A stretch of 64,000 bases of DNA from Bacillus sp. 1NLA3E (GTDB lineage: Bacteria; Bacillota; Bacilli; Bacillales; Cytobacillaceae): the NCBI RefSeq assembly GCF_000242895.2, contig NC_021171.1, forward strand, positions 4,374,001-4,438,000, written 5' to 3'. Numbering within the stretch: the first letter of the stretch is position 1; every line of letters starts with the position of its first letter. Shown piece after piece: positions 34,282-43,663 of this stretch. The position numbers were made by a program, and so were the translations under genes. Under the pieces are notes generated by a model. It searched no databases and was not told where the DNA came from. It was given only the letters and a program-made list of their open reading frames with translations.

Positions 34282-36041
34282 TTGGCTCCTTTCTTGGCTT
34301 TTGTGTAATCCCGTTTCCGCGGCTGTATTAAAGAAGTATCGACATCTTGATAGGAAAGCTCAGGTTGTTTTATTTTTGAATTAAATTTTGCAATAGTAGT
34401 TTTTAACCACTCATCATCATTGCGATCAGGGAATTCTGGCTTATAGTGAGCACCGCGGCTTTCATTCCTGTTTAGTGCGCCAAGCGTAATCACTTGGGCC
34501 AAATTAATCATTCCCTCAAGCTGACGGATAAATGAAGTACTGGAGTTACTCCATTTTGCTGTATCTTCTATATTAATGCGTTGATATCTTTCAGTGAAAT
34601 CCTGAAGCTTATCAAACGTCGTCTTCAGCTTTTTATTCTCACGGACAACTGTTACATTCTCTGTCAGAAGTTCCCCTAGTTCCTTATGAAGCAAATAGGC
34701 GTTTTCCGTGCCATTCATCGCTAAAATAGAGTGATATTTCTGGCCATCCTCCATAAGCTGTCTCTCGAAAATGGATGAAGGTATATCATCAGCATACTTA
34801 TCCAGCCCTTTTATATATTCAAGCGCTGAAGGTCCAGCCGTCATTCCACCGTAAACCGCTGACAATAGTGAATTCGCACCAAGTCTGTTGGCACCATGCT
34901 GAGAATAATCGCATTCACCTGCTGCAAACAAGCCCTCAATATTCGTCCTTTGTTGAAAATTAACCCAAAGTCCACCCATTGAATAGTGAACAGCCGGAAA
35001 AATCTTCATCGGAACCTTACGTGGGTCATCACCCATGAATTTTTCATAGATTTCCATGATTCCGCCAAGCTTGATATCCAACTGTTTCGAATCAATATGG
35101 GAAAGATCGAGATAGACTTTATTCTCCCCATCAATTCCAAGCTTCTGGTTAACACACACATCGAAAATTTCACGAGTGGCGATATCACGTGGCACCAAAT
35201 TCCCGTATGCAGGATATTTTTCCTCAAGGAAATACCATGGCTTACCATCCTTATATGTCCAAACACGACCGCCTTCACCACGTGCAGATTCACTCATTAA
35301 TCGATTTTTGTCATCACCAGGAATGGCCGTCGGATGGATCTGAATAAATTCACCGTTAGCATACAGAGCACCCTGCTCATATAATCTTGCTGCGGCATAA
35401 CCTGTGTTGATCGTTGAGTTCGTTGATTTTCCAAAAATAAGGCCAGGTCCGCCTGTGGCAATAATGACCGCATCCGCAGGAAAAGACTGCATTTCCATCG
35501 TTCGCAAATTTTGTGCGGTAATTCCACGACATATTCCTTTGCCATCAAGGACTGCCGAAACAAATTCCCAACTTTCATATTTCGTCACCAGACCGTCTAC
35601 CTCAAACCTACGGACTTGCTCATCAAGTGCGTATAAAAGCTGTTGACCTGTAGTTGCTCCTGCAAATGCTGTCCGGTGGTACTGTGTTCCGCCAAAGCGA
35701 CGGAAATCTAGCAGACCTTCAGGCGTCCGGTTAAACATAACCCCCATCCGGTCAAACATATGAATAATTTTTGGCGCCGCCTCACACATGGCTTTGACAG
35801 GTGGCTGATTGGCAAGGAAGTCTCCCCCATAAACGGAATCATCAAAATGCTCCCAAGTCGAATCGTTTTCACCTTTTGTATTCACCGCTCCGTTAATGCC
35901 GCCCTGTGCGCAAACAGAGTGCGACCGTTTTACCGGGACAATCGAGAATAAATCCACCTTTGTTCCTGCTTCGGCGATTTTGATTGCTGCCATTAAGCCA
36001 GCTAATCCACCGCCTACAATTACAATTTTGCCTTTGCTCAT
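34278..36041 (-). CDS. frdA: fumarate reductase/succinate dehydrogenase flavoprotein (B type)
   Basis: The 587-residue catalytic subunit is the same length as Bacillus SdhA. It has IVGGGLAGLMAAIKIAE for FAD, RSHSVCAQGGINGAVN with the covalent-FAD histidine, FIQIHPTAIPG, SARGEGGRVW, AVHYSMGGLWV and HGANRLGANSLLSAVYGG. It faces the cytoplasm. The gene follows frdC by 25 bp with GGAGG in between. It is not closely similar to the ABE-type flavoprotein at 14670-16379, so the window encodes two independent fumarate/succinate oxidoreductases. Confidence 0.92.
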   Translation of the reverse strand: MSKGKIVIVGGGLAGLMAAIKIAEAGTKVDLFSIVPVKRSHSVCAQGGINGAVNTKGENDSTWEHFDDSVYGGDFLANQPPVKAMCEAAPKIIHMFDRMGVMFNRTPEGLLDFRRFGGTQYHRTAFAGATTGQQLLYALDEQVRRFEVDGLVTKYESWEFVSAVLDGKGICRGITAQNLRTMEMQSFPADAVIIATGGPGLIFGKSTNSTINTGYAAARLYEQGALYANGEFIQIHPTAIPGDDKNRLMSESARGEGGRVWTYKDGKPWYFLEEKYPAYGNLVPRDIATREIFDVCVNQKLGIDGENKVYLDLSHIDSKQLDIKLGGIMEIYEKFMGDDPRKVPMKIFPAVHYSMGGLWVNFQQRTNIEGLFAAGECDYSQHGANRLGANSLLSAVYGGMTAGPSALEYIKGLDKYADDIPSSIFERQLMEDGQKYHSILAMNGTENAYLLHKELGELLTENVTVVRENKKLKTTFDKLQDFTERYQRINIEDTAKWSNSSTSFIRQLEGMINLAQVITLGALNRNESRGAHYKPEFPDRNDDEWLKTTIAKFNSKIKQPELSYQDVDTSLIQPRKRDYTKAKKGAK

Positions 36042-36066
36042 AAGTGTCTCCTCCTATCCAGCTCCA

Positions 36067-36681
36067 TCATGAAAATGCCAGGATTGCGCGTACACCAATG
36101 ATTGATAGTACGACAAATAGTCCAAGTGTAATGTACTGAAAAATCTTTTGCGATTTCGGGGAAACAGTTATTCCCCAAGTGATCAAGAATGTCCAAACTC
36201 CGTTAGCAAAATGAAAAATGGAACCAACAATTCCAATGATATAAAAGGCCAATGACACAGGATTGGCCACAATATTGGCCATTAAATCATAGTTAGCTTC
36301 AGCTCCAAAAAACTCAACTTGTACTTTCGTTTCCCAAATATGCCAAGTAACGAAAATGAAGGTGATAATCCCAGTTAATCGTTGTAGGAAAAACTTCCAA
36401 TTGCGAAAATAACCATACTTTCCGACATTGTTTTTTGACTGAAACGCAATATATATTCCATATATTGCGTGGAAATATAACGGAATAAAAATAATGAATG
36501 CTTCCAAGAAAAATTTGAATGGTAAATTCCCCATAATTCCTGCTGCAGTGTTATAGGCATCCATCCCCCATGTGACTGAGTAGTTTACGAACAGGTGGAC
36601 TGTCAGGAATACCCCAACTGGGATAATTCCTGACAGCGAGTGCAGCTTTCGGTATAAATGCTGGTACTTGCCTCGCTCCAT
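36067..36681 (-). CDS. frdC: B-type diheme cytochrome b558 membrane anchor
   Basis: The 204-residue anchor has five transmembrane helices and binds two b hemes. All five histidines conserved in Bacillus SdhC are present: His14 in KLHSL, His29 in LTVHLF, one in YFHAIYG, one in TWHIWET and one in IFHFANG. It exchanges electrons with menaquinone, and in Bacillus this type of anchor uses the membrane potential. It is the first gene of the frdCAB trio and starts 39 bp after aspA. AGGAGG precedes the ATG. Confidence 0.92.
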   Translation of the reverse strand: MERGKYQHLYRKLHSLSGIIPVGVFLTVHLFVNYSVTWGMDAYNTAAGIMGNLPFKFFLEAFIIFIPLYFHAIYGIYIAFQSKNNVGKYGYFRNWKFFLQRLTGIITFIFVTWHIWETKVQVEFFGAEANYDLMANIVANPVSLAFYIIGIVGSIFHFANGVWTFLITWGITVSPKSQKIFQYITLGLFVVLSIIGVRAILAFS

Positions 36682-36720
36682 ATTTGTACAACCTCCTTTT
36701 GTTGCGAATTATATTTGTGT

Positions 36721-38178
36721 TTATGCCAACACAAGCTCTTTTTCTGCTATTTTCTGTTTCTTCTTTTCTATTAAAAATTTCCCAGAAATTCCTGGATGAG
36801 TCATTTCAAATGGATTTAAGATCGTATCTAGCTCTTCTGTCGTCAAGACGCCACGCTCCAGAACAATCTCTCTTACAGGTCGGCTGTAGACAATCGCTTC
36901 CCTGGCAATGGATGCAGCTGTTTCATAACCAACATGCGGGTTGATTGCCGTAATCACACCGACACTATTATTCACGTACGCTGCCATTCTTTCTTCATTG
37001 GCAGTAATGCCACTTAAACAATGCTCGCGGAATACATTGAACACATTGGTCATGACTTTGATAGATTGCAACAAATTGAAAACAATAACTGGCTCCATTA
37101 CATTCAACTCGAACTGGCCCGCTTCAGACGCCATGCTGATTGTCAAATCGTTACCGACTACTTGGAATGCACTCTGGTTCAGCACTTCTGCCATAACCGG
37201 GTTCACTTTACCTGGCATAATCGAAGAACCAGGCTGGCGAGCAGGTAGATTAATTTCACCAAATCCGCAGCGTGGGCCTGAAGTCATCATCCGTAAGTCA
37301 TTTGCCATTTTAGACATGTTCAGCATACAAATCTTTAATGCCGCTGATACTTCAATATAGCAATCTGTGTTTTGCGTGCCATCGATTAGATTTTCCGAAC
37401 CTTTAAGTGGGTAACCGCTGAACTCTGCTAGATAGCTAACCGCTTTTTTGATATATTCTGGGTCAGCGTTTAAGCCTGTTCCCACCGCGGTTGCTCCCAT
37501 ATTCACTTCATATAAATGTTCACGAGTTGCAGTAATCCGCTGAATATCTCTTCTTAACACACGTGCATACGCCTCAAACTCTTGACCAAGTCGGATAGGA
37601 ACAGCATCCTGTAAATGAGTCCGGCCCATTTTGATGATTCCATCAAATTCACTCGCTTTGTTCATGAACTCATCATGCAATTCACCCATAACCTCAAGTA
37701 ATCCGTCTAAGGTCGCTAATGTTGATAAGTGGATCGCTGTCGGGAAGGAATCATTTGTAGACTGGGCCATGTTAACATGAGAATTTGGGCTGATTACTTT
37801 GTAGTTACCCTTCTGTTCACCGATTAATTCAAGAGCGCGGTTGGCGATGACTTCATTCGCATTCATGTTAATCGATGTACCGGCCCCCCCCTGAATTGGG
37901 TCGACAATGAACTGATCATGCAGGCCACCCTCAATTACTTCTTGCGATGCCGCAGCAATAGCGGTAGCAACTTTACGATCAAGCTGTCCAATATCCGCAT
38001 TAGCAAGTGCCGCTGCTTTTTTCACTATCCCCATCGCGATAATTAATGCTTCATCAATCCGGTATCCCGTGATAGGAAAGTTCTCAGTTGCACGCATCGT
38101 TTGGACTCCAAAATAAGCATTTACAGGAACTTCCTTCTCACCTAAAAAATCTTTTTCGATCCGGAATAATTCTCTCAT
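36721..38178 (-). CDS. aspA: aspartate ammonia-lyase (aspartase)
   Basis: It splits aspartate into fumarate and ammonia. The 485 residues match B. subtilis AspA throughout: RIEKDFLGEKEVPVNAYFGVQT at the start, NMNANEVI, KMGRTHLQDAVPIRLGQE, and the catalytic loop GSSIMPGKVNPVMAE of the aspartase/fumarase superfamily. ATG at 38178 is chosen because TTGGAG lies nine bases upstream. Lying between the Dcu carrier and frdCAB, it supplies fumarate as electron acceptor from imported aspartate, the classical aspartate-dependent fumarate respiration. Fumarase C is the main look-alike, but the similarity to AspA is clear. Confidence 0.93.
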   Translation of the reverse strand: MRELFRIEKDFLGEKEVPVNAYFGVQTMRATENFPITGYRIDEALIIAMGIVKKAAALANADIGQLDRKVATAIAAASQEVIEGGLHDQFIVDPIQGGAGTSINMNANEVIANRALELIGEQKGNYKVISPNSHVNMAQSTNDSFPTAIHLSTLATLDGLLEVMGELHDEFMNKASEFDGIIKMGRTHLQDAVPIRLGQEFEAYARVLRRDIQRITATREHLYEVNMGATAVGTGLNADPEYIKKAVSYLAEFSGYPLKGSENLIDGTQNTDCYIEVSAALKICMLNMSKMANDLRMMTSGPRCGFGEINLPARQPGSSIMPGKVNPVMAEVLNQSAFQVVGNDLTISMASEAGQFELNVMEPVIVFNLLQSIKVMTNVFNVFREHCLSGITANEERMAAYVNNSVGVITAINPHVGYETAASIAREAIVYSRPVREIVLERGVLTTEELDTILNPFEMTHPGISGKFLIEKKKQKIAEKELVLA

Positions 38179-38275
38179 TACAGTCATCTCCAATTTTTTT
38201 GTGGTGGGCAGCTGTCTGCTGCCCCTGTTCTTTTTTTAAGGCTGTGTTAATAAACCTAATTTATTGCCAACGCCT

Positions 38276-39589
38276 TTAAAGGACGATCATACTCATTAAA
38301 ATACCGATCGCAACTCCACCGACAGAAGCTATTAAGCCTGGAACCATGAAGCTGTGATTCAAAATGTATTTTCCGATTCTCGTTGTACCGGTGCGGTCAA
38401 AGTTTATTGCGGCAACAACCGTCGGATAGTTCGGGATAAAGAAATATCCGTTTACAGCTGGGAACATCGCGATTAGTAATGCTGGGTTAATCCCAAGCGT
38501 TATTCCAAGCGGCATAAGAGTTCGAACCGTTGCAGCCTGGCTGTAAAGTAGGATTGACAAGCCAAACAATGCAAGAGCAAACAACCATGGTGCTGCAGTA
38601 ACTAAATCTGAAATTGATCCTGAAATAAGGGCCATATTACCTTGGAAGAAGGTATCTCCCATCCAAGCGATACCGAAGATGGCAACAACAGCAGTCGCAC
38701 CAGCTTTAAACACACTGCCCGAGACAATTTCTTCTACTTTTGGTTTACAGAAAATAAGGATTAAAGCAGAAATGGTAAGCATGACGATTTCGATTGCAGC
38801 CGGCATACTCATCCGTGTAAATACACCCTCGATATCCCAGCCTGGACGCAATTGTTCAAAAGAACCAAGGACAACAACAAGCACAGCCGCCATCAAGAAA
38901 AATATTACTGATAACTTGGCTCCAGAATTCGGGTTATACGCTTTCTTGTCCTTTTTAATCGGAGCAAGACCAGCTTCGAGACGTTTTAAATAATCAGGAT
39001 CCATGTTAAGCTCTTTACCTGTTTTGCTAGAAACAAAAGCAGCAATCATACAGGCGATGAATGTTGACGGAACACAAATTAGCATGATTTGCATAAGACT
39101 AATGTTAAAATCAGACAATAAAGCCAACAACGCTACAGTTGCTGCGGATATGGGACTTGCCGTAATCGCTTGTTGTGATGCAATAACTGCAATTGACATC
39201 GGGCGTTCAGGTCGTATTCCTGTTTCCCGAGCAACCTCAGCGATAACTGGAAGGACCGAATACGCAACGTGTCCAGTACCGGCACAGAAAGTAAAGAGAT
39301 ACGTAACAACTGGTGCAATATACGTAATATACTTAGGATGTTTTCGAAGTGCTTTTTCTGCAAGAAAGACAAGATATTCCATGCCCCCTGCTGCTTGAAG
39401 CGCTCCCGCTGCCGTAATGACGGCGAGAATCATCAGCATAACATCGATTGGTGCAGAAGTTGGCTGAAGCCCGAAACCAAATACCAGAATGGCGAGTCCG
39501 ACTCCGCCCATTACCCCGAGGCCAACACCGCCAAGACGTGCACCGATAAAGATACAGGTCAGTACGATAAGAAATTGAATCCAAAACAT
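38276..39589 (-). CDS. anaerobic C4-dicarboxylate transporter, Dcu (DcuA/DcuB) family
   Basis: The 437-residue inner-membrane antiporter has 10-12 helices. It opens FLIVLTCIFIGARLGGVGLGVMGG and has the Dcu-specific FCAGTGHVAYSVLPVIAEVA, GIRPERPMSIAVIASQQAITASPISAA and, near the end, PNYPTVVAAINFDRTGTTRIGKYILNHSFM. It exchanges external fumarate, malate or aspartate for internal succinate. ATG at 39589 follows GGAGG. DcuA and DcuB cannot be told apart by eye. It leads the operon with aspA and frdCAB. Confidence 0.92.
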   Translation of the reverse strand: MFWIQFLIVLTCIFIGARLGGVGLGVMGGVGLAILVFGFGLQPTSAPIDVMLMILAVITAAGALQAAGGMEYLVFLAEKALRKHPKYITYIAPVVTYLFTFCAGTGHVAYSVLPVIAEVARETGIRPERPMSIAVIASQQAITASPISAATVALLALLSDFNISLMQIMLICVPSTFIACMIAAFVSSKTGKELNMDPDYLKRLEAGLAPIKKDKKAYNPNSGAKLSVIFFLMAAVLVVVLGSFEQLRPGWDIEGVFTRMSMPAAIEIVMLTISALILIFCKPKVEEIVSGSVFKAGATAVVAIFGIAWMGDTFFQGNMALISGSISDLVTAAPWLFALALFGLSILLYSQAATVRTLMPLGITLGINPALLIAMFPAVNGYFFIPNYPTVVAAINFDRTGTTRIGKYILNHSFMVPGLIASVGGVAIGILMSMIVL

Positions 39590-39714
39590 GTTGTTTCCTC
39601 CAGACAAGAAATTTTTATAAATACTAAGAAGTGCAGTAAACGATTTTCAGTTGTGACCAGTCACGGTTGCCCATTAAAATGAACGACCTGTCACCTTCCT
39701 TCTTTTTGAATGTT

Positions 39715-39730
39715 TGTGTTTTATTTCACA
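39715..39730. promoter_or_regulatory. possible FNR-type box upstream of the dcu operon
   Basis: TGTGTTTTATTTCACA differs from TGTGA-N6-TCACA at one position. It lies about 133 bp before the carrier's start codon, in the 485-bp divergent region 39590-40074. I saw no other clear element in that region. Confidence 0.4.
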
Positions 39731-40074
39731 AAAAGTTTATAAAGAAAACTCCAGCTTACCCTCTAGGTAAACTAAAGCAACAGAGACAAATAATCTTCTT
39801 TTGGGAAAGGGGATTTAAGTCTCTTTTGCTTAAGAAGAGAATAACAGTCGCCCTACTAAAAACTACAAGAACCGACAGAGTCCGATTTGAACTTAATAAA
39901 TTTGTCATAATTATATGTTGGGAATTTACACAAATCCCGTACAATGTTATTGTCAGGGACAAGCTAATTTTCATACAACACCCTTTAAGAAGTACGTAAT
40001 AACGTATCTTCTTTTATAAGGGCCATGTAAATATAGTTTTTTCGACATCACAAAATGTGTAGGAAGTGGCATAA

Positions 40075-41340
40075 ATGAAGAAAAGACTGTTAGTCTATTT
40101 AACGATGATGATTGTAGTGCCGCTTGCGGGTGAAATGAAGTTTTTCCCAATCCAAGAAGACGTGAGGGTTAGCCTTGGTACACCGGTCTTCTTCTTTATT
40201 TTATTATTGTCACGAGAAATCCAACCAATCGTTTCCGGCATTCTAGTCGGAATATCCGTGGTATCATTTCGAATTTTTCTAGGAATACATAGTGGAGACA
40301 TGCTTTTGGAGGAAGCTTTTGGCGCTAACTTTCCAGTTTTCTTCTATTATGTAACGTTTGCATCGCTGTTTTACTTATTTAATATTAAAAAGATGTCTGA
40401 CAATCCCTTGCTTATCGGTGTGCTTGGGGTCATAATTGAAATCTTTGCTAGCATGATCGAAATCGGTTTACGATCGTTTTACTCCCATGTTCCAATTGCA
40501 CTGGACACTCTTGTTATTATCGGGGGGATAGCGATTATCCGGAGTTTCTTCGTTTTAGGATTCTTCAACATATTTATGATTCGCGAAGCACGCCTAGCTG
40601 AAGAAGAACAGCGGAAACAAAATGAACAAATGCTTGTCCTCATTTCAAACCTTTATATAGAAATGGTTCAACTAAAAAAAACAATGAAAAATACCGAGCA
40701 GTTGACAATTGCTGGCTACAAACTTTACCGTGATTTAAGGGAGGTCGGGCATAATACTTTTTCCAAGACTGCCCTCAAACTTGCCTTTGAAATGCACGAA
40801 ATAAAAAAAGATAATCAACGAATTTATGCAGGGCTTTCCAAGCTAATGACCAAGGAAAACCTTAGCGATTACATGTCAATTAGTGAAATTATTCACGTAA
40901 TCCGCACCGGTAATGAGCGGTATTCAGATTTGCTAGGAAAGAATATTCTTTTTATAAGCAACATTTCCGGGCAGCATCCGTTATATCACACGTTCATCCT
41001 TCTTTCTGTGATTAATAATCTTGTTTCAAATGCGGTGGAAGCAATTGAGGAGAACGGGGAAATTTTAATTGAAACAATAATCGCCGAAGACATCCTTGAT
41101 ATCCGTGTGAAGGACAACGGGATGGGCATTAGCCCACGAAACAGGCCGTTAATATTCACACCTGGTTTCACGACGAAGTTTGACTCTGAGGGTATAGCAT
41201 CAACTGGAATCGGACTTTCCTATGTGAAAAATGTGATTAGAGATCTTGGCGGAAATATTAGACTTGAGGAACCAGAAATTCATTTTAAAACGGTGTTTGC
41301 AATTAGTCTCCCAATTGAGAGTTTAACGGAAAGAGGTTGA
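40075..41340 (+). CDS. GlnK-like sensor histidine kinase
   Basis: The 421-residue kinase has six N-terminal membrane helices to about residue 172 and no large extracytoplasmic domain. A coiled linker and the phospho-acceptor segment FEMHEIKKDNQRI with His241 follow. The HATPase domain shows NNLVSNAVEAIEENG and DNGMGISPRNRPLIFTPGFTTK. It resembles B. subtilis GlnK (YcbA), the glutamine sensor. Here it is divergent from the Dcu-aspartase-Frd operon, so aspartate or a C4-dicarboxylate is the more likely signal. It overlaps the response regulator gene by four bases. Confidence 0.85.
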   Translation: MKKRLLVYLTMMIVVPLAGEMKFFPIQEDVRVSLGTPVFFFILLLSREIQPIVSGILVGISVVSFRIFLGIHSGDMLLEEAFGANFPVFFYYVTFASLFYLFNIKKMSDNPLLIGVLGVIIEIFASMIEIGLRSFYSHVPIALDTLVIIGGIAIIRSFFVLGFFNIFMIREARLAEEEQRKQNEQMLVLISNLYIEMVQLKKTMKNTEQLTIAGYKLYRDLREVGHNTFSKTALKLAFEMHEIKKDNQRIYAGLSKLMTKENLSDYMSISEIIHVIRTGNERYSDLLGKNILFISNISGQHPLYHTFILLSVINNLVSNAVEAIEENGEILIETIIAEDILDIRVKDNGMGISPRNRPLIFTPGFTTKFDSEGIASTGIGLSYVKNVIRDLGGNIRLEEPEIHFKTVFAISLPIESLTERG

Positions 41341-42263
41341 GACCTGTGAATTTTTTTATCGTGGACGATTCTGCCCCGATTCGGGCAATGCTAGCAAATA
41401 TTATCGAAGATGAGGACCTTGGAACAGTGGTAGGCGAAGCAGAGGATGGCTCGGAGGTATACGCGGACGAACTTGTTGCTAAAGCGATTGATATCCTTCT
41501 GATTGACTTGCTAATGCCAAACCGCGACGGGATTGAGACAGTGAGGGAAATTGCCTCTTCCTTTAAAGGGAAAATCCTTATGATATCCCAGGTAGAAACG
41601 AAGGATTTGATTGGCGAAGCCTATTGCCTCGGAGTTGAACATTATATTACTAAACCAATTAATCGACTTGAGGTAGTCAGTATTCTGAAGAAAGTAAGCG
41701 AACATCTACTCCTTGAAAAGTCAATCCAGGAAATTCAAAAATCATTAAGCGGTCTTCATCAAATCCCGGTGAGCTCCGCTTCTTACAAATCAGCCCCTCC
41801 TTCGATTGTAGCTTCAGGGAAAAGTCTGTTACTTGAGCTAGGAATTATTGGCGAGAGCGGAAACAAAGACTTGCTCGATATATTAAGCGTTATATATGAA
41901 TTAGAAAAAGCTGGCGTTCGAGAAACCCCATCATTAAAAGACTTATACGAAAGAGTCGTTGAAAAGCGTTTTGGAAATGCTTCCTCTACGGTAGATTTAA
42001 AAAAAGAAATAAAAGCTGGGGAACAAAGAATCCGCCGAGCCATTCAACAGGCTCTTTGTCATATCGCTTCACTTGGTCTAACCGATTATGCAAATCCTAA
42101 ATTTGAAAATTACGCTTCGAAATTCTTTGATTACTCCCAGGTCCGGATGAAAATGCTTGAGCTTGATGGAAAAAGCAACTGTAATACAGCCCATTCTCGT
42201 ATTAATATTAAAAAATTCATCCAAGCCCTATACATGGAAGCAAAGCAAGCACAGAATTCATGA
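41337..42263 (+). CDS. GlnL-like response regulator with YcbB domain
   Basis: The 308-residue protein has a receiver domain (acidic VDD, phospho-acceptor Asp57 in LLIDLLMPNRDG, Lys in YITKPINR). A linker follows, then a C-terminal YcbB-type DNA-binding domain, with AGEQRIRRAIQQALCHIASLGLTDYANPKFENYASKFFDYSQV. That domain is otherwise known from B. subtilis GlnL, which activates glutaminase and glutamine transport. The likely target here is the divergent dcu-aspA-frdCAB operon. The GTG or ATG start choice is unclear within two codons. It is followed by a 30-bp palindrome and a terminator. Confidence 0.88.
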   Translation: MRPVNFFIVDDSAPIRAMLANIIEDEDLGTVVGEAEDGSEVYADELVAKAIDILLIDLLMPNRDGIETVREIASSFKGKILMISQVETKDLIGEAYCLGVEHYITKPINRLEVVSILKKVSEHLLLEKSIQEIQKSLSGLHQIPVSSASYKSAPPSIVASGKSLLLELGIIGESGNKDLLDILSVIYELEKAGVRETPSLKDLYERVVEKRFGNASSTVDLKKEIKAGEQRIRRAIQQALCHIASLGLTDYANPKFENYASKFFDYSQVRMKMLELDGKSNCNTAHSRINIKKFIQALYMEAKQAQNS

Positions 42264-42271
42264 GGTTCCAT

Positions 42272-42301
42272 GGTTGTTAATCAAACGTTTGATTAACAAC
42301 C
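42272..42301. promoter_or_regulatory. perfect 30-bp palindrome containing the LacI-type operator core
   Basis: The left half is GGTTGTTAATCAAAC and the right half is its exact reverse complement. The inner 16 bp are identical to the two operators at 7039 and 7097. It lies 9 bp after a response-regulator stop codon and upstream of a terminator, so it is not in an obvious promoter. Confidence 0.7.
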
Positions 42302-42341
42302 TGTGTTGGCAACAAAATATGGCTCTAAATTTCACCCATAA

Positions 42342-42383
42342 AGACGCTGTTCTCAACCTGAGAATGGCGTCTAACTTTTTTCT
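42342..42383 (+). terminator. terminator of the GlnKL-like operon
   Basis: AGACGCTGTTCTCA pairs with TGAGAATGGCGTCT, then AACTTTTTTC. Confidence 0.85.
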
Positions 42384-42386
42384 TTC

Positions 42387-42448
42387 CACTATGCCGCTTT
42401 AAAGCACCGGGGGTCAGGCACCACAGCTTGCTGTAAAGCGGCACAGTG
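42387..42448 (+). repeat. GGGGGTCAGGCACC hairpin repeat, copy 10
   Basis: GCCGCTTTA (42393-42401) pairs perfectly with TAAAGCGGC (42434-42442), extended by CACT and AGTG outside a 2-base mismatch. The core is CACCGGGGGTCAGGCACCAC. Confidence 0.9.
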
Positions 42449-42587
42449 CTAAGTATTATTCTCATTTTTTGTTATCGTTAGACTTTTTCTCTTTTCATTC
42501 TGTATAATAAATGGTAGTGTTTCTGATACAGAAAGTTATTATTTCGAGATAATATATAAGGAACCACGCATGATTTGAGGAGAGAAA

Positions 42588-43595
42588 ATGATGAAAAACC
42601 CAACGATTGACGATGTCGCAAAAAAAGCCGGTGTTTCCAAAAGCACTGTTTCGCAATATTTAAATCAACGTTATAAATATATGAGCGAAAAAACAAAGCT
42701 TAAAATTGAGGGCGTAATAAAGGAGTTAAACTTCGTACCTAACAATCTGGCCAGAAGTTTAAAACAAAAGAGAACCTCTATGGTTGGGGTAATTGTCGCC
42801 AATATCATCTATAACATTTCTACCCATATTGTCCGTGGCATTGAGGATGAGTTCCAAAAATCGGGTATCCAAGTCATCATCTGTAATGCCGATGAAAATC
42901 CCGAAAAGGAAAGAAATTATATTGAAATGTTAAAATCACGGCAGGTCGATGGTTTGCTAGTCTTTCCAACTGGAAAAAACGTCGATTTGTACAACCAATT
43001 AATAGATGAAAAATATCCTCTCGTGTTTTTAGACAGGATTGTCGAAGGTGTTGCCGTACAAAGCATATTGCTTGATAACGAGGCAGCTGCAACCATGGCG
43101 GTCCAAGAATTTATTAAAAATGGCCATAAGAAAATCGGTATTATTACCATGCCAATCACTTCCCCCCATATTACTCCAAGGATTGAGCGATTGAGCGGCT
43201 ATAAAAAAGCACTTGAACGAAATGGCTTAGAAATCAGAGAAGACTATATATATAACGTTCCTAAAGAGGAAATACAAAATTCAGTTACATCTCTTCTTGC
43301 CCTAAGTGATCCTCCAACAGCGTTATTGGCTGCCAATGATATTGTTCTAAAGGAAGTCCTGCTAGCTGCTAAGCATAACGACATTACTGTTCCTAAGGAT
43401 ATTGCGGTAATTGGAATTGATGATGTTTCCTTTGCCCGAATTCATAACCCGACCATTACTACGGTGGCTCAACCTGCTTATGAAATGGGGAAAACAGCGG
43501 CAAGAATTTTACTCGAGAGCATTGAAAAGGAAAAGGACATCACTCCGATTACCTTCCGATTCCCTCCCACTTTGAAACAAGGTGAGTCGGTTTAA
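42588..43595 (+). CDS. kdgR: LacI-family regulator, KdgR-like
   Basis: The 335-residue repressor has an N-terminal helix-turn-helix (TIDDVAKKAGVSKSTVSQYLNQ) with the hinge helix NNLARSLKQKRTSMVGV. A periplasmic-binding-protein-like effector domain with DGLLVFPTG, GHKKIGIITMP and PTALLAANDIVL follows. Position and sequence fit KdgR, which represses 2-keto-3-deoxygluconate genes and is released by KDG. Candidate operators of form ATAAACCGNTTT lie before the alcohol dehydrogenase, kdgK and kduI. GAGGAG precedes the tandem ATG codons. A different sugar regulator cannot be fully excluded. Confidence 0.82.
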   Translation: MMKNPTIDDVAKKAGVSKSTVSQYLNQRYKYMSEKTKLKIEGVIKELNFVPNNLARSLKQKRTSMVGVIVANIIYNISTHIVRGIEDEFQKSGIQVIICNADENPEKERNYIEMLKSRQVDGLLVFPTGKNVDLYNQLIDEKYPLVFLDRIVEGVAVQSILLDNEAAATMAVQEFIKNGHKKIGIITMPITSPHITPRIERLSGYKKALERNGLEIREDYIYNVPKEEIQNSVTSLLALSDPPTALLAANDIVLKEVLLAAKHNDITVPKDIAVIGIDDVSFARIHNPTITTVAQPAYEMGKTAARILLESIEKEKDITPITFRFPPTLKQGESV

Positions 43596-43616
43596 ACTGC
43601 AAGTTTTGGCCTTATT

Positions 43617-43659
43617 AAAATAAACCACATTCTCCACAAGAATGCGGTTTATTTTTTTG
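43617..43659 (+). terminator. terminator of kdgR
   Basis: AAATAAACCACATTCT pairs with AGAATGCGGTTTATTT, then T. Confidence 0.9.
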
Positions 43660-43663
43660 TAAA

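Noticed and set aside
38198-38245. Terminator between the Dcu carrier and aspA
   Set aside because: The GGGCAGC/GCTGCCC hairpin has its T-run on the wrong side for the direction of these genes, so the operon is probably continuous.
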